A stretch of 64,000 nucleotides of DNA from assembly GCF_000406965.1 (NCBI RefSeq), contig NZ_KE136364.1, forward strand, positions 238,401 through 302,400, written 5' to 3'. This stretch comes from Enterococcus avium ATCC 14025. Lineage in GTDB: Bacteria; Bacillota; Bacilli; Lactobacillales; Enterococcaceae. The notes beneath the pieces were generated by a model. That model saw nothing but the letters and a program-made list of their open reading frames with translations. It was not told the DNA's origin and ran no database searches. Positions within the stretch are counted from its first letter, which is position 1. Every line of letters starts with the position of its first letter. Shown here in pieces: positions 30,601-37,561 of this stretch. The position numbers and the translations under genes are program-made.

Positions 30601-32102
30601 AATTGGTTTCAAGTACCGGTGTAGGAACGATCGCAACAGGTGTTGTTAAAGCTGGCGCAGATGTTGTCGTGATTTCTGGTTACGATGGTGGAACTGGCGC
30701 CTCACCGCGAAACTCGATTCGTGATGCAGGTTTGCCATGGGAAATGGGTGTCGCTGAGGCGCACCAAACCCTAGCGATGAATAATCTACGTCAACGAATG
30801 ACCTTGGAAACTGATGGGAAATTGATGACTGGTCGTGACGTCGCCATGGCGATTTTACTTGGCGCCGAAGAATATAGTTTTGCCTCACTTGCTTTGGTAG
30901 CGATTGGATGCGTAATGATGCGCGTGTGTAGTTTAAATACTTGTCCGGTCGGTGTGGCGACACAAAATCCAGCATTGCGTAAATTCTTTGTTGGGAAACC
31001 TGAGCATCTGATCAATATGATGTATTTTATCGCCGAAGATTTGCGTGAGATTATGGCTGAACTAGGTTTTAGAAGTATTGATGAAATGATCGGCCACACA
31101 GAAGTATTGGAGCCGCGCTTTATTGCAAAAGGCAAGGCAAAATCATTAGATTTTTCTCGAATGTTATCAACAAGTATTGGCATCGAACGTAAAACAGAAG
31201 ATCCGTTTAAAGAAAAACGCGAATGGCCTGAATTGGATCAATTTGCAGAAGGCGCGATTAAAAACGGGGAGCAAGTGAAAATGAGCGCTCCAATTAATAA
31301 TGTCAATCGAACAGTCGGCGCGCGAATGGGCGGATGGATTGCTGAACGATTTGGTAATTATCAGCTGACTCCTGGTCAAATCCAATACACATATACCGGA
31401 ATTGCTGGTCAAAGTTTTGGTTCATTTATCACACAAGGGATGGAGCTGAAACTAATTGGTGAAGGAAATGACTACGTGGCCAAAGGACTAAGTGGAGGGC
31501 GAGTGATTATTGTACCGCCTAAAGATGCTGCTTATGACGTGGAAAATTCTCCAATTGTTGGAAATGTAGTTTGCTTTGGTGCAAATCGTGGGGAAGGCTA
31601 TTTCCGCGGGAAGGCTGGCGAACGTTTCTGTGTTCGAAATAGTGGTGCCAACGTGGTGGTTGAAGGAGTCGGTGATCATGGCTGTGAATATATGACTGGC
31701 GGTGTTGCTGTCATTTTAGGCCCAACTGGTCGAAACTTCGCGGCTGGTATGTCTGGTGGAGTCGCCTATGTCTATGATCCGAGCGGAACGTTTGCTGACA
31801 AATGTAATTTAGAGATGGTGGATCTTTATAAACTCGGCGAAACCGGAGATGATGCTGTCTTGAAAGAAATGATTGAGAAGCATTTGACTTACACAGATTC
31901 ATTAAAGGCCGCTGAGTTGTTGAATGATTGGGAAAATGCTCAAAAGCATTTTGTTAAAGTATATCCAAGAGAATATCACGAAATGGTTCGTGTGACTGAA
32001 GAATTAGCCAAAACCGGTTTAGCAGGTGATGAGCTGATCGAAAAAGCGTTTATAGAAGTGATCGGCGAACAAACCGTACCGGCTGGAAAGGAGCGTGGCT
32101 AG
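27612..32102 (+). CDS. gltB: Glutamate synthase, large subunit
   Basis: Large subunit of NADPH-type GOGAT, making two glutamates from glutamine and 2-oxoglutarate. The frame opens at 27576, but the ATG at 27612 has AAAGGA 9 nt upstream and gives a 21-residue propeptide before the catalytic Cys22 (DACGMGFIAQMEG) of the class II amidotransferase domain. The FMN synthase domain has GAMSYGSLSEEAH and GYDGGTGASP. The 3Fe-4S cysteines are C1100, C1106 and C1111 (CVMMRVCSLNTCPVG). A C-terminal GXGXG beta-helix domain is present. Length about 1496 aa is full. Its stop overlaps the RBS region of gltD. Confidence 0.96.
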   Translation: MTKQQVTEAPTMYDPSFEKDACGMGFIAQMEGKASHQLVKHALTMLERMNHRGGTGAEPETGDGAGILATIPDKFFQREAKTAGVNLPDRGQYAVGMFFLPAEEKHKNGLQQALVKEIEAAGYLVLWQRDVPFQYENCGPGAQKVMPSFVQLFIKRPLEVQTDRDFEDRLYRLRRKLERTYHAGEMAICSLSSKTIVYKGMLHAYQVGIFYDDLQDEDFAASIAVVHSRFSTNTFPSWDRAQPFRFLAHNGEINTLRGSENWMKSHGIEVYNEEDSDSAKLENCMEYLYRNGRDIPHALMMMVPEAWSEKANLGEEMTAFQEYNASFMAPWDGPAALCFTDGEMVGATLDRNGLRPSRYSITKDGFVQVASESGVVDFEPSNVIEKGVLGPANMILVDTINGKFYRNQEIKEKYAKSHTYKDWLAENRIELSQLAEAEEDAAMLTEQELQKMWKLNGYTDEIIRDELLPMAEKGEEPVLSMGYDSPLAVLSDKPQSLFTYFKQQFAQVTNPPIDAIREQLVIGTEMFLGRDGDIRVDDAHNCQKLKIKSPVLSSADFGKIVQLNTKEQKAVTISTLYSVGGQNALEDGLEQMFKEAESAIDNGGTILILSDRGAEKTKMAMPILLAVSGVHNYLVRKGKASLASLVVDSAEVCEVHHFATLIGYGASGIHPYGAYATLNDFDIENGLENYRKAAEKGIVKVMSRMGISTIAGYHGAQLFEVVGISQPVTEKYFTGTASRIGGLSLNQIEEEYLQRHQLAYGPQQNDLLASGGSFQYKADGEHHLFNPKTIYNFQQAVRSGDYQLFKHYVDQMNQEALEEPTNLRALWEFKKERPAVKLSEVEPATKIVKRFKVGAMSYGSLSEEAHQCIAEAMNSIGAKSNSGEGGENRKRFKPQADGKNYNSKIKQVASGRFGVNAEYLMSAEELQIKMAQGAKPGEGGQLPGNKVFPWVAEIRGSTPGVRLISPPPHHDIYSIEDLAQLIYDLKAINPYAKINVKLVSSTGVGTIATGVVKAGADVVVISGYDGGTGASPRNSIRDAGLPWEMGVAEAHQTLAMNNLRQRMTLETDGKLMTGRDVAMAILLGAEEYSFASLALVAIGCVMMRVCSLNTCPVGVATQNPALRKFFVGKPEHLINMMYFIAEDLREIMAELGFRSIDEMIGHTEVLEPRFIAKGKAKSLDFSRMLSTSIGIERKTEDPFKEKREWPELDQFAEGAIKNGEQVKMSAPINNVNRTVGARMGGWIAERFGNYQLTPGQIQYTYTGIAGQSFGSFITQGMELKLIGEGNDYVAKGLSGGRVIIVPPKDAAYDVENSPIVGNVVCFGANRGEGYFRGKAGERFCVRNSGANVVVEGVGDHGCEYMTGGVAVILGPTGRNFAAGMSGGVAYVYDPSGTFADKCNLEMVDLYKLGETGDDAVLKEMIEKHLTYTDSLKAAELLNDWENAQKHFVKVYPREYHEMVRVTEELAKTGLAGDELIEKAFIEVIGEQTVPAGKERG

Positions 32103-32103
32103 G

Positions 32104-33540
32104 ATGGCAGATCCATTTGGCTTTTTAAAATATCCTCGGAAAGACAATCCTTATCGACCGGTTGAAGAACGAATTCAAGATTGGGAAGAATTACAAAACC
32201 CACTCGGTGTAGAGGAGCGAAAAAAACAAGCAGCGCGTTGTATGAACTGCGGAATTCCTTTTTGCCATACCGGAATTTTCTATGGCGGAAAAAGAGCTGT
32301 CTCAGGATGTCCAAATGATAATTTGATTCCGGAATGGAATGATTATGTCTACCGCGGTGATTTCAAAAATGCATTTGATCGTTTAGCTAAAACGAATCCT
32401 TTGCCTGAAATGACTGGTCGAGTATGTCCAGCGCCTTGTGAAAAATCTTGTACAGAAGGTTTGAATGGCTCAGGTGTAGCCATCCATGATAATGAACGAT
32501 TCATTATTGACAATGCCTTTGAGCAGGATTGGGTCAAAGCTGATGGCATGCCGACTGAACGGACCGACTTCAAGGTTGCAATCATTGGTTCTGGTCCAGC
32601 AGGACTGTCGGCAGCTTGGCGGTTGAATCAGCTAGGTCATCAAGTAACGGTCTATGAACGAAGTGACCGTGCTGGTGGATTATTGATGTACGGTATTCCG
32701 AATATGAAATTGGATAAGGAAATTGTTCAACGACGAATCAATGTAATGGAGGAAGTTGGCATTACATTTGTATTGAGTACAGAAGTTGGCGTTGACGTTA
32801 CGGCAGATGAGCTGCAAGCAAAATACGATCGTATTATTATTGCTAGTGGCGCTAGCGTTCCGCGGGATCTAAAAATCAAAGGACGTGAGCTTCATGGCAT
32901 CCAATTTGCGGTAGATTATCTGACTGAATGTACAAAAGACGTAATGAAGCACGGAAAAAAAGTCACTGATCGAAAGCTCGCTGGTAAGCACGTTGTTGTT
33001 ATCGGCGGTGGAGATACAGGAAATGACTGTATTGGTTCAGCGATTCGTCAAGGAGCAGCTTCTGTTAAACAGCTAGAAATCACCCCGCAATTACCTGCTC
33101 AGCGTACAGCAAATAATCCTTGGCCGGAGTATTCAATGATTAATCGCGTAGGGTATGGACAAGAAGAGGGCGCATTGAAGAACTCAGAGCTAACTTCTTA
33201 TAATACCTCTACAACTGCTTTTATTGGTGCTGAACGAGGACAAGTAATTGCGATCGAGACAACGCAAGTCGATAGCCAGTTCCAACCGATTGCCGGAACA
33301 GAAAAAACTTTAAAAGCTGACCTTGTTTTGTTAGCGATGGGCTTTACAGGAGCCGAGAAGAATTTACTTGACACTTTTGGGGTTCAGGAAATCTATGAAG
33401 ATTATACGACAAATAATGAAAAAGTTTATGTGGCAGGTGATGCTAGACGCGGTCCAAGTCTTGTCATTTGGGGAATTCGTGAAGGCCGTAAAGCCGCAGA
33501 AAACGTGGATCAGATTCTACGTTCGTTGATTCATCAATAA
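32104..33540 (+). CDS. gltD: Glutamate synthase, small subunit
   Basis: Flavoprotein small subunit that passes electrons from NAD(P)H to GltB. N-terminal cysteine clusters for 4Fe-4S centres are CMNCGIPFCHTG, CPNDN and CPAPCEKSCTEG. The FAD motif is AIIGSGPAGLSAAWRL and the NAD(P)H motif is VVIGGGDTGNDCIG. The C-terminal FAD motif VYVAGDARRGPSLVIWGI is present. Length 478 aa is typical. An in-frame GTG at 32095 lies within the AAGGAG RBS spacing, so the ATG at 32104 is chosen. It starts 2 bp after gltB and is followed by a terminator. Confidence 0.95.
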   Translation: MADPFGFLKYPRKDNPYRPVEERIQDWEELQNPLGVEERKKQAARCMNCGIPFCHTGIFYGGKRAVSGCPNDNLIPEWNDYVYRGDFKNAFDRLAKTNPLPEMTGRVCPAPCEKSCTEGLNGSGVAIHDNERFIIDNAFEQDWVKADGMPTERTDFKVAIIGSGPAGLSAAWRLNQLGHQVTVYERSDRAGGLLMYGIPNMKLDKEIVQRRINVMEEVGITFVLSTEVGVDVTADELQAKYDRIIIASGASVPRDLKIKGRELHGIQFAVDYLTECTKDVMKHGKKVTDRKLAGKHVVVIGGGDTGNDCIGSAIRQGAASVKQLEITPQLPAQRTANNPWPEYSMINRVGYGQEEGALKNSELTSYNTSTTAFIGAERGQVIAIETTQVDSQFQPIAGTEKTLKADLVLLAMGFTGAEKNLLDTFGVQEIYEDYTTNNEKVYVAGDARRGPSLVIWGIREGRKAAENVDQILRSLIHQ

Positions 33541-33543
33541 AAT

Positions 33544-33573
33544 AAACGGATGCCAAATTGGCATCCGTTTTTG
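33544..33573. terminator. Bidirectional terminator between gltD and the DUF4828 gene
   Basis: Stem AAACGGATGCC / GGCATCCGTTT with a short AATT-type loop, flanked by T5 on the + strand and A-rich sequence on the other side. It lies between two convergent genes and can serve both. Confidence 0.88.
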
Positions 33574-33574
33574 T

Positions 33575-33931
33575 CTAATTATTTACAGGGGTAATTGGAA
33601 AAGAGACATCATCTAATTCATCATAAAGGCTAACCGGAATACCATTCTTTGTTTTGATCAATAAATGATAGCCATATTGATCCTGAATTGCCAATTTTTG
33701 CTCACTCAATTCAATAAGCTGATAGATAATAGCGGTGCCATCTAAAACAATTGAAAGATCAGGATAGATTGTAATGGTGTGATGTTTGTGCTCTTTTGGA
33801 TGAGTGAATTCCCAAGAACCAACATAAAGGCTATTTAAGTCCTTTGCGTCACGTTTACGAATAATTTTTGAACCTACTGCTGCCACACCAAGTGATGTCG
33901 CACTGAGGAACACGGGCCATTTGAATCTCAT
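33575..33931 (-). CDS. DUF4828 family protein
   Basis: 118-residue protein with an N-terminal hydrophobic stretch (about 1-22, MRFKWPVFLSATSLGVAAVG) that may be a signal anchor. A compact beta-rich domain follows, with the blocks LYVGSWEFTHPKEHKHHTI, YPDLSIVLDG and QYGYHLLIKT and the ending LYDELDDVSFPI. This matches the Lactobacillales DUF4828 family as I remember it. Function unknown. It has its own RBS (AAAGGAG) and is divergent from sfsA. Confidence 0.75.
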   Translation of the reverse strand: MRFKWPVFLSATSLGVAAVGSKIIRKRDAKDLNSLYVGSWEFTHPKEHKHHTITIYPDLSIVLDGTAIIYQLIELSEQKLAIQDQYGYHLLIKTKNGIPVSLYDELDDVSFPITPVNN

Positions 33932-34034
33932 CCAAAAACTCCTTTCACAACTGTATAGATAAAATTTAATAAATTTGATGGATTTCTTAGCCTATTTCAT
34001 TGACTGAGAATGTAAGATATAAAATTTACGGACA

Positions 34035-34063
34035 TTCTCATAGGCTTTGTTATACTATATAAT
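34035..34063 (+). promoter_or_regulatory. Candidate promoter of sfsA
   Basis: TATAAT at 34058-34063 is a consensus -10, with TTCTCA 17 bp upstream (34035-34040) as a weak -35. It lies about 67 bp before the sfsA ATG in the divergent intergenic region. Confidence 0.5.
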
Positions 34064-34130
34064 AAAGTCTGTCATCTTTCCATCCGACTTAAGGACTATT
34101 TAACTATTTTTAGAAGGATTTTGATAATTA

Positions 34131-34862
34131 ATGAAGTATTCGGAGATTCACTTAGCAGCTTTTACTGAAAGAAGCAATCGATTTATTGCCCGTTGTCGGT
34201 TATTAGAATCTGGAGAAGAGATTATCACTCATGTAAAAAATACAAGGCGGTGCAAAGAATTATTACTTTCCAACGCAGTAGTAGCGGTAAATCATCAACC
34301 GTCTGACAAACGGAAAACAGCCTATGATCTTGTTGCAGTCAAAAAAGGAAATATGTGGATTAATATTGATTCACAGATTCCTAATGCTTTAGCAGCTGAA
34401 GGAATTTTGGCAGAGAAGATCTGTTTACCTGGATTAAAAGGTTCTATCATTTATTTAAAACGGGAATATGTCTTTGAACGCTCGAAATTTGATATTTATT
34501 TTGAGACAGATCAACAAGAAAAGGGATTTGTTGAAGTAAAAGGGATGACATTAGAAAATCAGGGGATCGGCGCTTTTCCTGATGCACCGACAATCAGAGG
34601 ATTAAAGCATGTGCAGGAATTACGAGTCGCTCAAGCCTTGGACTATCATTGTTATGTTTTATTTATCGTACAATTTTCTGCAATCCAAGCGGCGACGCTT
34701 CACCGTCTGATGCAGCCGGCACTTTATCAAGCAGCAGAAATGGCTATGGCAGACGGTGTGCAAATTTTAGCGTATAATTGTGAAGTAGATCAGGAAACCA
34801 TTTCGATTAAAGAGTCTGTCTCCTTTGATCTGAAACAAGAATTTATTGATCCAAATCAATGA
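34131..34862 (+). CDS. sfsA: SfsA family protein (sugar fermentation stimulation)
   Basis: 243-residue SfsA. The N-terminal OB-like domain (RFIARCRLLESGEEIITHVKNTRRCKELLL) precedes a nuclease-like alpha/beta domain with KFDIYFETDQQEKGFVEVKGMTLENQGIGAFPDAPTIRGLKHVQEL. E. coli SfsA was described as a DNA-binding activator of maltose genes, and the second domain resembles restriction-type nucleases; its role in Firmicutes is unknown. It is followed after 20 bp by a short ORF that an IS110-family element has split. Confidence 0.93.
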   Translation: MKYSEIHLAAFTERSNRFIARCRLLESGEEIITHVKNTRRCKELLLSNAVVAVNHQPSDKRKTAYDLVAVKKGNMWINIDSQIPNALAAEGILAEKICLPGLKGSIIYLKREYVFERSKFDIYFETDQQEKGFVEVKGMTLENQGIGAFPDAPTIRGLKHVQELRVAQALDYHCYVLFIVQFSAIQAATLHRLMQPALYQAAEMAMADGVQILAYNCEVDQETISIKESVSFDLKQEFIDPNQ

Positions 34863-34916
34863 GTGAAAGGTGGAGAAAAGTTTGAAAATAAATCTATTTG
34901 AAGATACCTGAAGAAC

Positions 34917-34925
34917 GGTACACTA
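34917..34925 (+). repeat. Left subterminal inverted repeat of the IS110 element
   Basis: GGTACACTA, a perfect 9-bp inverse of TAGTGTACC near the other end. It starts 6 bp inside the ACCTG repeat. Confidence 0.7.
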
Positions 34926-35001
34926 AATAAGCCTACCGTTTTCAAAATTTTTGAAATGGAAGACAACGAGTCTATTTAGGAAGAATCAACGTAACTTTGG
35001 T

Positions 35002-36243
35002 TTAAGCACTATCTATAATGGTATATCCGCGTTTTCTTAAAAGGTCCAGAGCTTGGGATTGCGTCAGAACTTTCTCTTCTTTCGCAGGTTTTGGCTCCAG
35101 ATATCCTTTAGCAGAATAGGGTTCCACCTTTGATAAGACATTCCAGATAGCGGTCAGGAGCATCTTACAAATAGCAATGATAGCTTTCTTGTGTCCACGA
35201 TTCGCTTTGATTCTACGATAGCGATTTTTAAATTCTGGATGTTCTTTGGATCTGAGAAGAGCATTGGCAATCTGTACAAGTAGCGGTTTCAACGACTGCC
35301 CTGCACGAGAGATACGTGTTGATTTTGTTCGTCGGGCACTGCGATCGTTTCTTGGACAGCATCCAGCCCAAGAAATAAAGTGTTTCGAAGTTGGAAACAC
35401 GGACATATCCGGTCCTATTTCTGAAAGAATCGCAATCGCTGTTATTGGCTGAGTGTCTAAGCCCGGTATGGTACGAAGTAGTTCCAAAACAGGGGAGAAG
35501 GGTTCTGCAAGAGCTTGAATCTCTAGATTGATCTCTTCTCGATGCTTCTCAATCTCGTTAATATGGTTGAGGCATTGGCGAAGCTTAATCGCTTGAGGTA
35601 CAGAAATCGCCCCCTCAACTGCCGCTTGGATTTCTTCAACGGGAGTTTTACAACGGGCATGGATAAATGGTCGAACATCAAATGATTCACCGGGATGTTC
35701 TAACAAGTATTGGATGATAGAAGTGGATGATTTTCCGAACACATCACTAAAAACATCATCTAGTTTCAGATTAGAAACGGTTAAGCAGTTTAAAGCACGA
35801 TTCTTTTCACTTGTTTTCATGTTGGTCAGTTTCGTCCGATAACGCATTAGATCACGAAGCTGGCGGATTTCAAGACCAGGAATAAAACTGGGTTTGATCA
35901 TGTCGCACATAAAGAGATCACAAATCCATTTTGCATCTTTGCGATCTGTTTTATTTCCTTTCTGGGGTTTGGTGTACTTCGGATGAGCCAGTGTGACAAA
36001 ACAAGTTTTTTCAAGAATATTAAAAACAGGGATCCAAAATTTACCGGAAGATTCCAAACACACATCCTTACAGTTGTATTTAGCAAGCCATTCAGCTAAT
36101 TCATTGAGACCTTTTGTAAAGGAAGAGAAGCGAGCTTGCTTATACACTGTACGACCATTCGCATCTGTGATTCCGATACACGCATAGATCCACGTTTTGT
36201 GGACATCCAAGCCACAACAATTTTTACGAAAGATTTTGAACAT
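35002..36243 (-). CDS. IS110-family transposase (DEDD recombinase)
   Basis: 413-residue RNA-guided-type recombinase. The N-terminal RuvC-like DEDD domain shows CGLDVHKTWIYACIG (Asp), CLESSGKFWIPV (Glu) and KTDRKDAKWICDL (Asp pair). The middle is helical, and the C-terminal Transposase_20 domain has IPGLDTQPITAIAILSEIG, SWAGCCPRNDRSA and the serine-containing block TKSTRISRAGQSLKP. The frame is open upstream to 36309, but the ATG at 36243 has a perfect RBS (AGGAGG) and gives the standard start MFKIFRKNCCGLDVH. All catalytic residues appear intact, so the element may still be active. Confidence 0.93.
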   Translation of the reverse strand: MFKIFRKNCCGLDVHKTWIYACIGITDANGRTVYKQARFSSFTKGLNELAEWLAKYNCKDVCLESSGKFWIPVFNILEKTCFVTLAHPKYTKPQKGNKTDRKDAKWICDLFMCDMIKPSFIPGLEIRQLRDLMRYRTKLTNMKTSEKNRALNCLTVSNLKLDDVFSDVFGKSSTSIIQYLLEHPGESFDVRPFIHARCKTPVEEIQAAVEGAISVPQAIKLRQCLNHINEIEKHREEINLEIQALAEPFSPVLELLRTIPGLDTQPITAIAILSEIGPDMSVFPTSKHFISWAGCCPRNDRSARRTKSTRISRAGQSLKPLLVQIANALLRSKEHPEFKNRYRRIKANRGHKKAIIAICKMLLTAIWNVLSKVEPYSAKGYLEPKPAKEEKVLTQSQALDLLRKRGYTIIDSA

Positions 36244-36269
36244 AGCAACCTCCTGTAAAAAAATAGTAC

Positions 36270-36437
36270 AGGTTTGGTAGGGACTGGTCATCCGGCGAAA
36301 TCGAGTCAACTTCGGAAGAGATAAGTTTACGGGCTACGGGTTTGCGCCATTCATTGATGCCTTAACGGATGACCGACACCATATAATTATGCGGGGTTGC
36401 CGCTATACAGCCCCGCCACTCACCTCCTCGGGTTCTG
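36270..36437 (-). ncRNA. Candidate bridge (seek) RNA of the IS110 element
   Basis: The non-coding end upstream of the transposase is long and structured. A 9-bp inverted repeat GGTCATCCG/CGGATGACC (36286-36294 with 36366-36374) closes a 71-nt domain. A GC-rich hairpin GCGGGGTTG/CAGCCCCGC (36391-36416) lies next to it, on the 5' side in transposase orientation. IS110 recombinases use an RNA from this region to choose donor and target sites. AGGGAC occurs both inside the candidate (36279-36284) and at the element end (36447-36452), a possible donor guide. Transcript ends and guides are not determined. Confidence 0.55.
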
Positions 36438-36446
36438 TAGTGTACC
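36438..36446 (+). repeat. Right subterminal inverted repeat of the IS110 element
   Basis: TAGTGTACC, the perfect inverse of GGTACACTA at 34917-34925. It is 4 bp inside the ACCTG direct repeat. Confidence 0.7.
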
Positions 36447-36551
36447 AGGGACCTGCAAGGAAAGGGTAACACGGAATAAAAAAAGAAAGAAGGCGCTCTA
36501 AGGTTTTCATCACCTCATTGGTGCCTTTCGTAGGAAGGCGGATTTATAATT

Positions 36552-37553
36552 ATGATTAACTTAGGTATTATTGGAACAAATTGGATTACTGATCAATTTG
36601 TCCAAGCAGCTCATGAGACGGGGAAATATCGCCTGGCGGCAGTTTATTCTCGGCGATTAGATACGGCACAAAAATTTGGTGAAAAGTATGGCGATGTCGA
36701 GTATGCGACTGATCTTGATACGTTTTTCGGTCTTGAACATGTAAATACCGTTTATATCGCTTCACCAAACAGCCTTCATTTCGAGCAGGCAAAGCAAGGA
36801 ATCTTAGCTGGCAAAAATGTGATTGTCGAAAAGCCCGCTTTTTCAACGCCGACAGAAATGGATGAAATTATTGAGTTGGCGAATCAGAAAAGAGTATTTT
36901 TCTTTGAAGCGGCTCGTAATATTCATGAGAAATCTTTCAAAACGATTGCTGATTTTTTACCATCGAAAGATCAAATTATCGGCGCGGATTTTAGCTTTAT
37001 GAAGTACTCTTCGCGTTACGATCAAGTTTTGGATGGAGGAGAACCCAATATTTTTTCTCCGCATTTTTCAGGCGGCGCGTTGGTTGATCTGGGCGTATAC
37101 CCGATTTATGCGGCGTTAGCTTGGTTTGGTATGCCAAAAGAAAGTGTCTATTTTGGTCAAAAAATCGCAACTGGTGTTGACGGCTTTGGAGTAGGTGTTT
37201 TACGATACGATAATTTTGACGTAACGATTCGGACAGGTAAAATCAATGATAGTTTTCAACAATCTGAGATTTATTTAGTGAACGGAACCTTAGTGATGGA
37301 TGCTGTCAATTCTATTAGCGAAGCCATTTTTCATGATCGAAATCACCAACGTAGAGAAAAGCTGGCTGTGCATCAATTAGAGAATCCGATGGTTGAAGAG
37401 GCAGACGAGTTTGCCCGAGTGATTTTGAATCCAACAGATCGCAAGTTGGGCACGGACTATGAAGAATGGGTCGAATTATCCCGAAATGTGAATCAAGTAA
37501 TGTATGATATGCGAAAAAGTGCGGGCATCATTTTTGATGCGGACGAGAAATAG
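36552..37553 (+). CDS. Gfo/Idh/MocA family NAD(P)-dependent oxidoreductase
   Basis: 333-residue oxidoreductase. The N-terminal Rossmann fold has LGIIGTNWITDQFVQAA and VYIASPNSLHFEQAKQGILAGKNVIVEKP, the family's EKP signature. The C-terminal alpha/beta substrate domain includes GGALVDLGVYPIYAALAWFG. The substrate, probably a sugar or polyol derivative, cannot be told from sequence. The RBS AGGAAGG lies upstream. It is followed after 8 bp by the helicase gene, so the two are probably co-transcribed. The IS110 element lies about 100 bp upstream and may have separated this pair from sfsA. Confidence 0.9.
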   Translation: MINLGIIGTNWITDQFVQAAHETGKYRLAAVYSRRLDTAQKFGEKYGDVEYATDLDTFFGLEHVNTVYIASPNSLHFEQAKQGILAGKNVIVEKPAFSTPTEMDEIIELANQKRVFFFEAARNIHEKSFKTIADFLPSKDQIIGADFSFMKYSSRYDQVLDGGEPNIFSPHFSGGALVDLGVYPIYAALAWFGMPKESVYFGQKIATGVDGFGVGVLRYDNFDVTIRTGKINDSFQQSEIYLVNGTLVMDAVNSISEAIFHDRNHQRREKLAVHQLENPMVEEADEFARVILNPTDRKLGTDYEEWVELSRNVNQVMYDMRKSAGIIFDADEK

Positions 37554-37561
37554 AGGAATCC

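Larger units (their letters stand above)
34911..36455 (-). mobile_element. IS110-family insertion sequence, about 1.54 kb
   Basis: A transposase gene on the - strand, about 90 bp of non-coding sequence after it (34911-35001) and about 210 bp of structured non-coding sequence before it (36244-36455). The limits are inferred from the direct repeat ACCTG at 34906-34910 and 36451-36455, and from subterminal inverted repeats GGTACACTA (34917-34925) and TAGTGTACC (36438-36446). There are no terminal inverted repeats and no longer target duplication, as expected for IS110 elements, which recombine at a short core. Exact ends within ACCTG cannot be resolved. Confidence 0.8.
34882..36501 (+). pseudogene. 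Short ORF downstream of sfsA, split by the IS110 element
   Basis: If the element (34911-36455) is removed and one copy of the ACCTG repeat kept, the flanks join into a 24-codon frame. It starts with a TTG at 34882 (LKINLFEDT), continues across the joint and ends RNKKRKKAL with TAA at 36499-36501. A GGTGGAG RBS precedes the TTG. The joined product is very basic. It may be a real small gene co-transcribed with sfsA or a chance frame; I do not recognise it. What is seen is the in-frame restoration and the RBS. Confidence 0.35.

Noticed and set aside
30646..31412. Overlapping - strand ORFs of 81-130 codons inside gltB
   Set aside because: Antisense shadows of a highly conserved gene; no RBS or family features.
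36300..36365. Target guide of the bridge RNA (TATCT/CTTC similarities to the insertion site)
   Set aside because: Matches of only about 5 nt are expected by chance; no consistent left and right guide pair could be built.
36490..36530. Terminator after the split ORF (AAGGCGC…GGTGCCTT)
   Set aside because: Pairing needs a bulge and a wobble, competes with a CACC/GGTG hairpin, and no T-run follows.
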